From Kryptolebias marmoratus (lineage: Eukaryota > Chordata > Actinopteri > Cyprinodontiformes > Rivulidae): 64,000 bases of DNA. How positions within the stretch are numbered: position 1 is the first letter of the stretch; each line of letters starts with the position of its first letter. Below are positions 39,601-51,600 of the stretch, in pieces. Location: assembly GCF_001649575.2 (NCBI RefSeq), contig NC_051439.1, positions 15,807,705 to 15,871,704 on the forward strand, in the 5' to 3' direction. The notes below the pieces were generated by a model. The model saw nothing but the letters and a program-made list of their open reading frames with translations, did not search any database and was not told the origin of the DNA. Position numbers and translations under genes: made by a program.

Positions 39601-42600
39601 TGGCTCTCGCTGGACTGTTTTTGTAGAACCAATAACGATTGGGTCCAAAGATAGTGGAATGGCACTCTCTACATACATTGACTGCGGACATGCAAGGATG
39701 CTCGGGTCCATTGAGAGCTGTTTTGGCAAACTTTTGCGAGCATTTTTCTTTTCCTCCTTTTCTTCAGGACAGTTAACAGCTGCATCTGCAGTGCTTTGCC
39801 TGACCAGGACTTTGCTTCTTGCCTGAATCCCCACTGATACTTTTGATACTTGGGCTTTTTTCTCTCTTGCTCCCCCAGTGCCTTTATCTGCTGCAGCTGT
39901 TCCAACTCCTCCTGTCTCTTGGCCTGCCCCAACTTTTGTTCCTGTCCCTGAACCAGTCCCAGCCACTTTGCCTAAGCTTCCACCAGATCCTGCCATCATG
40001 CTGCCACCTTGAGGAGACCACGTGTTATAATGCTGTGTGAAAGTGTTGAAATTAGTGTTGAAAGCACGAAGTTCTTTACACAGGTCCCTCCTGAGCTCAG
40101 CTAACTCTTGACGCATGGCAGAAACCTCCTCCTTCCACTGCATGCTGATGGCGGCAGCCAGTGTGGCGGACTCTTTGATGCTGGCCTGGATGTCTTTTGG
40201 TGATGGTCGTTCTGGTGCACTAGATCTGGGAGATCTGAAGAGACTTGGAGAAACAGGTGGTCCAGACACAGGTTTTGCTGTTGCCCCCTCAGGTTCATGG
40301 TGGTACAGTCTGTCTCTTCTGATGGGGCAGCCAAGATCATCATGTGTCAGTGGGGCTGAGTCTGGCAAATCCTCATGAATACTGTCTTGGTCGGGTAAAC
40401 AAGTTTCATCCTGCACATAATTCCTGTCTGGAAGACAAATGTAAATATGTATCTGTAATATGGCCACAGGTGTGAGCAGCTGGAGAGAATGTGCTGTTTA
40501 TTGCCACAAAAACACTAACATTGTGTCATGCACTGAATACCATGAGTCAAAACAAGATAACAGCTGGAATATATTCCATCCAAGTGCTAAAGTACGATTA
40601 TTGTTCCAATTTACTCATGAGAATAACAGATATTATTTTAAAGCTGAAATTTACAAGAGCATTACAACCTACTGCATATCAAAGGACTCCTATTTTGACT
40701 CATTTCATGTAATCGCTTACACTGCCTTCTCAGTCTTAATTTGTGGCATGCATCCTTCACGTCTTTTCAAAGCACAAAGCTAAAACTCTGAAGTGTCGAA
40801 GCACATCACAGGAAAAAAAGGACAAAATCTATAATATTTTGGGCTGTAAATCGGAGGCTTCTCTTTTTGACGAAGAAAAGAAAATGCAAACTTTGTGCAG
40901 TGAAAAGAGGCAAAGGTGAGCAAAGCTTGCAAACATTTTTTTTTCATCAATCAGGAAAGTATAGTATGAACCCTATTGAAACAATGAAGTCCAATTTGAC
41001 CGACTGCATAAAAGCAATAGTTGCTTCAAGTTTAAAATAGGTTGCAGCATTCATTTTACACATGACTTTTCATCTTACAGATAGAATCGTTTTAAGATTA
41101 TAGAGAAAGCAGTGTAAGCAAACATTCATTAGTTATAAAGATTAGACAAGAAGCACATCTCCAGATGTTCAGACCTCTAACTCTCCCTACAATAACCCAG
41201 CTTATGTTAGATTTTTAAACTACAGAAGGAGGAGGTAGCATCCATTCAGACTTCTTGTCCGGGGACATTTTCTTCTTTTCTTCCCATTTTCTTCATCGTT
41301 ACAAAGAAGTTTTGTTTCATTTGTGAATCCAGCAACCATTGGAGTGTTGAAACCACCAGGAGTTTACAATTTATAATCAAGGCCCAGTATCAGAAGTAAA
41401 TGCATATGACAACTGAGTAGGTTTAGAATTACGGTGTTATAGACGACTAATCACTGTCACAGTTTTGTTACCAGTGTTGTTATTGTCAGCTTGGTATTAC
41501 GTATTACCGAGGCCTAGACTTAATAGATTTCATTTCTGGAGCGGGATCTCTTTGTGTGTTACCATGAGTTTTTAATAAGCTCTGACAAATAACCTGTGTG
41601 AAGCAAACAGTTTTTATGCAAAGAGATTTCACAGCTCTGACATTTCTGTTTAAACTTGGCTTACAAGCTAGAAATGCTCTTCATAAGGTTAATTGCACCA
41701 TTTGTTTGTCCAGTTGGAAATCAGAATTCAGAAAGTTAGATTTACAAAATGTAGTGGAAGGAGAACATGTGTCCCTGTTCTGACTTGACTTTTATTTCAG
41801 ATGATGTCCATTTGGGACTTTCAATAGGGTTCATAGCTTTACTTTCTGATGCATCCCAGGGATAAGCAAATCAAGCACCATATCCAAAATACAGTGGGAT
41901 GGTCTGGCACAGCTCACAGGTGATAACTACTATAATCATACCTCCATGAAAAATGGAAACAAACAAAAGTAACTCATGCAGCAAAAATAGGAACTGGTTC
42001 ACACTAACTGCTCTACAATTACCCAAAACAACAACATCAGATGGTTTTTGTGCTAATTCAATAGCTCTTTCAGGCAAGCAAGATACAAACTTCCAAGACC
42101 TCATTATTGGATTGTTCAAAGCAATTTCAGCTTTACTTGTCCTCACCTGTAGTTGACCTGATAGTGGAGGTGACGGTGGACGCCATGGGGGGGATGCAGT
42201 CGTCGTCTTGGGAGTAGCCAGCTTGGATGGCTCGCAGGTAGCTGTGGCTCCGGGTTCTGAAACAACCTGGGAGGTCCAGAGCCTCCATGGCCTGGGACTC
42301 CACCTCACTGAAGACCGACTCGCACACAGACTCAAACTGGCCGTTCACTTCTGTTTCACTCACCTAGAAGAGACACGAGCCGTAAGCACACTTTCTCTAG
42401 TGAGACGGTGTCTCTGTTTCTGTAGAGCAGCAAATGAGCTGATTATAAAACCTTGTGTGAGACATTGTCTATCTGTCTTTATCATTTAGGATGAAGAGAG
42501 GTGTTATGGTTGAAATCAAATAAAAAACCAAATCATAGAGAACAATGAAAAAAGCCATACTTTGGGGATGACACAAATGATCTTATTTGGGTTGACTGGA

Positions 42601-45600
42601 AACTGTCTTAGTAGCTTTAGCTGATAACCTGTGGACAGATGTCTTTTACTTGTATTGCTCTGCATCTGGCTTTCTGCAAACATCAGACAACAGCATATAT
42701 ATTTTCATGAAGTCAAGGTCATGATGTGCTGTAGATGTGGCATTTTTAGTAATGGTCTGGGTACAGATTTAATCCAAATAGTGAATAAAGTCAAAACTGT
42801 TTGATATTCCCATCTGGCAATATCTAGACTCAAAGATAAACATCTTGTTCTACAGGGATTTAGAATTAGTGAGGTTTAGTAGAGCTTTTAGGACTCCTAA
42901 CGAATCAATAAGTTTCTCTTTTAGGTGGGAGATAAATATCTCAACAACCTCTGTTGGAGTCCTTTAATCCAGATAAACATAGTGAAACAAACTACTGTAT
43001 GAGAAATGTTTAACAAAATTTAAGTCAGAAAAAAAAATTACATAGATGATGAAATTGAGAAAATCAATTATATGAAAACTGATCATTACTCTCTTGCTGC
43101 TTTGGTTACATTTACAGTATAGTGTTGTAATAAGGGAGGCTCTTGTATGGCAACACATTTAAATAATTCAGTAATCTCGTGTTGTGCTTTTATGCTAAGA
43201 CAATGTCACCTTGCCATTGATTTCCATTTTAGGGCATAAGCTTTAAGCGCAGCATTCCTAGAACACATAAATGTTTGCTTGACAAATTTAATATTGATCT
43301 CAATTTCCTTAGAAACATTCACAACATGAACATCTAAACTGCAGCTTTGCACTTTTTATTGAAGAATAAAAAACAATTACAACCAAATAATTAATTATTA
43401 CTTTAACATAGACAGTCAAACTTGTGCCTTAATGTTATTTTGCTAAGGTTTTAAATAAAAGAAGAACCTTAACTTTTTTTTTCAAATCAGATCTAATGCA
43501 CAAGTGCAACTAAATGGAAATAATCTGAAATTATATGAAAATTTCCTGCAGACTTCCAGATCCCAGCAGTCTGGGGGAAACATTTTAGAGTTTAGCACAC
43601 TCACCTGGCTCACTTGGCTCACACAGCTAGCCTGACTGAGCGTGCTGACGGCCCGCATGTAGCTCTGGTTCCTGGAGCGAAACTTGGGGGAGTTGTAATT
43701 GGTTGAGGGATTCAGTGCAAGGCTGGGATGTATTTCCCTGGTGGCCTGCAAGTGGTAGCTCTGACTGAATACAGAAAAGGAGAAATAAATCAGTTAAATG
43801 TAATCGAACTGAAAGCAAGCAGTTTAAATGATGGTTACAGGTGCAACATGATGGCAAAAAAAACTTATTAGGTGCTCCTAAAATCAAAGGATATCTCTGG
43901 GGAAGTTTGTGAAGACAACTATTGACGACATTTTGTCCCTCAAAAAGGGGAAGCCCTCTCTTTTTTTTGCTACTCTGCCTCACTACATGCTCAATGGTGT
44001 CCTTAGTAAGGCAGTTCGATTTTTGATGAGCTGAAACATCCAATCAATGCTTAGAAAATGAGTGGAATGCAAATCAGGAGCTAGTTAGTGAGCAAGCACT
44101 TCTGAGAGAGCGCCCCGGAGTCAGCCGGGTCAATTAAATGTGCTGGGCGAGAGATGCTCAAAAAGCCATGACCGGTTGGAAATCTGCTGGAGAGAAGATG
44201 AGGAGAGGGAGCGAGCTTTATGTAAACTGAAGAATACTATGTGAGTCACTACAGAAACACCAAAGCGAGGTTTGATCTATTTCTAAAAGCAGACGGGGAT
44301 GAGTAAGCAGTTTCTGGGCTTATCACACACATAAACACAAATGTTTGCCAACGAGAAAAAGCCAGTGTGATTACAAGTCCCCCAGTCCTTCCTGTGCTGC
44401 TGTAGCAAGGGCCTGCATTTCTGCAAAAAAATTATTAGAGACCTTCGCAAGACCCAAAGGCTTTCTAAGCAAATCAAAAGGCAACTTCAAAATCTGAATA
44501 ATGTGTTCATTTCTAGCACAATACTTCAGTTTAAGCAACATATACAATGATAGTTAATTAATATTATTGAATATTTAATTTGTTTCATATGGCTTCATGC
44601 TTATTAGCAGATCGCCCTGGGTGACCTTTCAGTGACAGGTCTTGATTGTTCGCTCATATTAAAGACGTCAGCAGGGCAGCGAGCCAGCTGGCAACGAGGT
44701 CTGACCACTGCGACACGGCAGCACCAGAGAGGTGACGGGGGACACTACGTTTGTATTCACCTTAAGTCTGCAGCAAAATTGGTGATGTAGTTATGCATGT
44801 CACTGTTGATTTTATCCAGATGATAAGAGCTGTGGGTAGAGAAGAAAACAGAGTTACTGAGTCTTACAAGGGGCTGCTGGATGGGATGTCTTAGAGCATA
44901 AAGTCTAATGGAAGTACAGTGCTGTGCAAACGTCTGAAATCACCCTCGATTTCTTTGTACTTTGCTTCCAAGGAGACAGACATGCTTGTAATCTTTTAAA
45001 ATGATCTTGATCAGTAGCTCTCTAGAAGTTATGGAGACCTGAAAGTTTTTCTTTGGATTTTTTTTACTCGTTTTCTGTTTGGTCCTTGTACCCGACCATG
45101 GCAGCATGTTACTGTGTGTCTGTATGCAGCGTGTGCTTAAAAAAATATTAGGAAAGTAAAAATTAGAGGATGAAACACAAACTGTAAGGCCTAAAACATA
45201 TCTACAGCAGTAGATTCTGTAAGAATCTCTGAAAGTCACGTATTTAAGAAGAAAAAGCAAAAACAAATACAAAAATCTGACACATGACATGTAAGATGCA
45301 TCATCTTTTAGATAAAAGTTTATCTTATATGACAAACTGTACACTTTAGTATTTTTCATAGATTTAGCTAAAAAAAGGAAACACACTGTGTCTTTGTGAC
45401 AGGCTGCTGGTGCCTTAATATCAAATAAAAATAAAGTTTTTTGCTAAGCTGTCTTTATGTGTCAACACTGATTCATTCCTTGACTTTAGGAGCCATTTTA
45501 ATTACCAGAATGAGTCATGGAACAGACTTAAGTGCCTTAGCAAGGCAACAAACACTCTTCTGAAAATGCTAAGGTACCGGACTCTAAAAGCAACCAAAGT

Positions 45601-48600
45601 CCAAAGTAAAACTTTAAAAGGCCTTTAGAAATCTTAAAGAAAAACATTCTCAAGACCATTCTTGAAGATTCTGCAAAGAAACCAAAAATATAAAGAAATG
45701 AGGGATGACTCGAGTTTTGCACAGTGCTGCAGCTCTGAATGGATTTAGTGATAAATTAAATGTTTGCTTGGGAGTTTTCACCAAAGTGCTGCAAACATTA
45801 GGGTGATACAATATGACCAAAATAACCTTTGAATGATGAGAAAAGTGGGAAAATGTCACTATTGGAGTTAGCTGCAAAGAGAATTGCCTGATTGAGGCAA
45901 TATATTCTAATAATAAAAAAAATGTACACAAACATGAGTGGTGTAATGAGGTGTGCGCACACACACACACACACACACACACAATGTCCACTACCACAAC
46001 TGACCAAAAGTGTTTGATGATAAAATGCCGCCTGCACAAAACAATTACACTTCATCATAAACAAACGTGTTCAGCCTGTGTGGATAATTAGATTAGCTAC
46101 ACAAAAAAAAGAAGAACAACTCCTGCAGTCGTTCTGCGAAGAATGTTAATAAAGCTTTTAGCTCACAAAATTAAACAGAGGAATACAAGCAAAAGCTTAG
46201 GATGTGTTTTATTTCGCCCATCCCTGCCTGTACAGATATTATTATCAGCTGAGTGAGGAGAACCTATTTTGAGAATGTGTTGGCCCTTTTTGATCAAATC
46301 ATGTCAAAGCAAATTTCCTCTAATGCTTCTGATTGGTGCTAATGCACTTCCATTTTCAGCCAATGTCAAGACGAGGGATCACACACTTTCTGCCTTTCAT
46401 GCTGCCTTTCATTCGTTAAACAGACTCAAATGCTCAAATTCAAAAGTTTCTGCGTGGGGATTCATGAAGTGGAAGATTCAAAATGATAAATTATGGGTGT
46501 AAAGCTTTGAGACCGTGATCCGGAGCATTGCCAAAATCTAACCATTGTTTTACGTGACAACCTCAACATTTCCCTGAAAATTTCATCAAAATCTGTTAAT
46601 TAATTTTTAAGTAATCTTGAAAACAGTCAGACAGACGAACAGACAGATAGAGACAACCAAAACCATAAACTCCTCAAAAAATTATAAATAAGATATTGCA
46701 GTAAAATTGTAAACTAGAAGTGAAAGTGCGAAGCTGCAACGAAAACCCTTAAAGCATCTTATAGATGTCATTACTTCCAGAGAACTGAAACATTTACAGC
46801 TTATTTAGTGAATAAAAATCTGGACATTTGGTCAAAACCTGCTATCACACCTGAACACACAAGCACCAGTGTGAATTTGAGGCTGGGCAGAACACACCAA
46901 CTCAGATTATTTCTCATTCTACACTGTACAGTTTAAGCTTCCATATATTTTGTTGGAGTCATGCGTACTGGAGCAATTAATTAGCTATTAGAGTACGGAA
47001 ATGCCACAGTGATCTGTGTGATTAAAATACAGATAATTATGTGTTGGGAAAGAGTCTCGCAAACAGATAATCAGCTACAATATGCACGACACGTTCACTC
47101 CAGCACCAATCAATCGACTGAAATTCTGCTTCGACCTTGAGAACTTAGGAAGACACGCTCACACACAACACAATACAATCTAATTCTGTAATTACAGTAT
47201 GTGGAATCACGATTTATTGAGAGCTTTGCCACTGTTAACTCTGATTAATCATAGCCATGGGAGAAACAAATCGCTCACACGTGACAAAAATGGGACTTAG
47301 TTTTGAAAAATGGGTGCAATTGATTTGTGTCTGTAATTAGAGTGGGTCACTGCTGTTAAAAGAGAAGTTAGCATGGATGGATGTCAGTTGTTCTTCTGTG
47401 GCTGTGTGTTGATTCAGTTCATCAGATGTGACACATGACTGACTTCTAATCAAGAATATTAGTGAAGTTTGCCATATGTCACCCAGTAGATCATCTTTGA
47501 AGCACCGTTTAAACATAATTTGCAAGTAAAACTTTTGCAAATATTAATAATAGAAAAACAACATATTTTTTTTTAACTTGTCATGTCTGCAGCTTAAAGA
47601 AACAGAGGAGTTGGGTAAATGATCATTAATTAAAACATTCACTGACATCAAACTTCCCTTCAAGTTCTCAGGCTGTTCCGGCTCCGTGCACCGGTGGCTG
47701 TGATGTATTCTTCATTGGTGAGATGAACAAAGACCCTGTCAACTTTAAGAGCGACAGAGAGCTCGAAAGAGAGAAAGATGGAGGGAGGTGACAACTTGAC
47801 AGCCCCGTTCTCGCTTTTTACACGATTTGCTTCAGGAAGCCGCCGCTGTCAAAGTTGTGTTTGACCCATCACAACACCAGGGGGACATCAGATTACAGCA
47901 AGTGCCGAGAAAATCCAACCTTTGTATCTTCTGTCTTCAGTCCAGTCTAATTCCACCCCAACCAATGGACCATAACAGCATAAACGCTCAGATGTCAGGT
48001 GGCCTCTGATGTTTGGACTCAAATAAGAGCAGAACTGAACTAAAGGCTCAAAAATAAATGTTAAAAAATAGAATCAAGATAGCGTATATAATACATTAGT
48101 GCAAATTATATACTGTCTGAGGTATCTTGTGTGAAGAATAAAGCAATATAGTCCAAGTTATCTTGTGCAAGAATACAGTGATTGGTGCTACTGAGATGAT
48201 GATGATGATGGGATGAAGGGGGCTGTGGGTTGGGTGGGAAGTCACCTTAAGACCTACTGTAGACGAGTTATAAAAAAATAAAGAGTCATTGTGAAATTTA
48301 TTTCAAAGCAAGTTCGTTCAAACTGACTCAAAAAGATTAAAAAACTACAACAAACCAGGGTAACTACATTTTTTTTTTGAGAGGAAGGTTGAATGTTCGT
48401 CAATAAATTCAGGGCTGCTGCATGAAGGGCCTTTTAGTTTTGTTACAGCTTAATAACACCTGAAGTCCCCAGACAGAACTACAACACACACAAACAAATA
48501 CTGACAGCGCATTAAAAACAAAGTGATGGAAGAAGCATTGACTGAACAAACATACAAATTTAAGACGTAGCTAAATGTATTTTAAGACCTGAAATGGAAA

Positions 48601-51600
48601 ATCTGGACTTTTTAAGGCTTAAAGTTGAGATCAGTAAATTTGAGACTAGACAAATTTAAGATCCTGCAGAAACTTTTTGTATTCTTCTCATTTGTACTGA
48701 AAACGTCCCAAAGCTGACGTGCTGCACATCTTCATTAAAGATCCCGTGGATTGGTTATCTGTGGTAGCAGGGTGAGGTTTTGGTGGAACAGATTAGCTGA
48801 AGGAGCAGTGCCAGATGAGGTTGATTAGAGCAGATGTGAGGCAATATCTAATCAATCTCTCCCTGTTTATATGCAGGAGTGTGCTGGAACCCTGGAGATT
48901 GTCCTGGACGGAGGGTGCACAGAGGACGTCTGTTAGAGGGCTTTTACTGCATGGCGTAATATTTTATAGCGTAGTGTGTCCACGCAGCTCTGTTAGCTTC
49001 ACACCTGATCGGTGCACAGTGTACTGGTTTGTGAATGTGGAGTGGCTGGAGGCCAATTAAGACACAACTGTCTGCTAGAGTTGAGGACTAAGGGAAACCA
49101 CAAAATGCTGCAGTGAAAGTTTGAAAGCGGTCCAAATTTTTCCGTTAAACACAGCACAGGTTTGATAGTTTTGACCAATGCAGAGGAGGGAACGCTGACA
49201 GATTCAAAGGTCAAGTTCCGTACAAAATCAATCTCATAAAGCTGCGATCAGAAAACATTTCAGGTGATGCAAGATCGCGGCATCCTTCTTTGGGTGGATT
49301 TGCAGGAGGATCAGGATGCTTCGGTAATGACCCCCATGGGGACACTCTTGGCGTTTGAAACAAACCAACAAACCCTCATCTGCAGACTCAATAACGCTGC
49401 CGCCTTCGTCGATGCACTCAGAGGCAGGCCACACAATCCGGGCCGCGCCGGTCAATATTTCGCCTTTAGCAGAGCTCAGCAGACTCTGGGTCTAACCACA
49501 GAGAGAGCCGTTTATTCAGTGGGGCCTTGGAGTACAATAACTGTTATTGATATCCCTTCCTGCTGTTGCATCCTCATAAATCATTCACTGTTTACAGCTA
49601 TTCAGAATGGATAGTGAGGGGGAGCTATACAGAATGTGAAAAAAGCAGGAAGCCTCACTGTAGCAGCAGCATACATTACAACATAATCTGAGAGAGGTGT
49701 TAAAAGAGCAAAACGACAGCATTTTCTGCGACAGATATCATTACGATCCTCTCTGATCACAACCCATAACATTCGATTTGCCATTATACCTCCACTGAGG
49801 GGAATATCTGGCTTATTATGTGAGTATAAAAGGGAACAATTTGACAGTAATAGCGAGTTTTTGAATCTTTCCAATCCTGCCTCCCTTTCTTCTCATCCTG
49901 CACAGAGCAGAAATGCTCGCCGTGAGTCCTGTCTGCGTGCATGTGTGTAAATTCTAGGGCAGTCTGCAGATGTTTCCCACTGCTGCTTTCCGTAATTCAA
50001 AGGAAAATTATTCTGGCTGTCAGAAAACAAACCTTTGAACAAAAACGAACGTGACGTCAGGAGCACAAACCAAGATAAAACAACTGGAAACAGAATAGTC
50101 ACCTCTTGCTGTCATCCCGAACTGCATCGATGTGACTCATTGAATACACATTACAAGTTATTTAAACACAAGGTCATCTTTGCATAATATCTACAACTTA
50201 CGTCAGATTATTTGCCTGCAAGCAAGCTGCACAGACACTGCAGTTTAAGCAAAAACGGCAATAATTCAGAGAGGGGATCTTCTGCACAATCTTGTACAAA
50301 TAGGACATGCTGCATGAAGCGTATGCTCAAATAATGTTATCAGTTTTTGTCGTGGCAAAGGATTTATAGCAGTATCAGATTAGTTTATTTCATCACTGAA
50401 GATATAAGTGATCAATTTACACTGATTTTAATTGATGGAGCAGAAAATCTGAATTGATTTTGCACCAAAGAAAAAAAATCTACAACAAATTCTAAAAGCA
50501 TGCTGCCACACTTAAAAAAAACAAAACACTACAGTCACCTTCACAGGTCATCAAATTGCCAGGAAACATTAGTATTTTCACTCCTACTACTTAGTTTTCT
50601 GTATCCTGTTTTTTTTAACAATAAAAGTAAAACATCCGACAATATCTTGTTCAATCAGACCTTTCGCATTTCACTTGAGGGTACAAGCCTTTAATGGACC
50701 TCTTTAAGTCCACTTAAAGCTTGGCTTGTACGCACACTCAAACTTGGAGAGGCAGATAAAAATATTGTGCTTTGAAAGGGCAGGTTTCCTTCTGACCTGC
50801 CCTTTGAAATTATTCCGTGTTCGCATTCTGCTGCAAACAAGGAGCGACTTTGCTTTTTGCCAACACTCAACATGACTCGGAATGACAGGAGTAAAAGTTG
50901 GTATCTTTATGAGTTTAAATTTAAAACCGAAAATTCCCAAACCTGAAACTAGCAGACAAACGAGTACAACATGTAAGAAAGTGTTTTTGCATCTGCAGAC
51001 GACATTTAGCCAGGACTTTGTTTATGTGAAGTGGGCACAAAATTAATTACCAAGAAGATGGAAAAAGAATGTGAGATACTGTTAAAGGTCAGGCAAGAAC
51101 TGAGCAAATACAAATTACAAGACATAAAATGAGGTTATTTACTGTAAACAACATTATTTCTTATTCAAAACAGCCTAAACATTATTACATTTGTTATAAA
51201 TGTATAAATGGTGTTTATGAATACCATAATCATGGTATCTCACCATAAAGTAGCTGCTTGTCTTATCGTGTTATCCTCTTTTCTTCCTCTACTCTTTCTA
51301 TGCCTCACCATTAAATAGGACCCACCCCAGCAGAAAACTCTCAATGTTTTCGTCCAACTAATACGAAAACCCATAAAGGAAAGTCTAATGAGCGCCAGGT
51401 TCAACTACCAGCAGCTTGACACCGATGCAGTGCTGGGACCATGCATGAAACATGAAAACCACCAACACTGAGGGGGAATGTACGTGAGAGAATAACAAGT
51501 GGGATGTGGTTCAAAAACAGACACTGACAGTGAGCTGAGATGAAATGCGGTCTTGAGATTCAGTTATTAAACAGGAGCACATAAAATATACCACAGCGCA

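Noticed and set aside
40428..40467. Start of the 38-40 kb frame at 40467
   Set aside because: The codon there is GTG, not ATG, and it precedes a good splice acceptor; the frame is better read as an exon beginning at 40427.
49264..49614. 116-codon plus-strand open frame in intron B-C
   Set aside because: No recognisable domain, no convincing splice sites or Kozak context; composition is that of ordinary intron.
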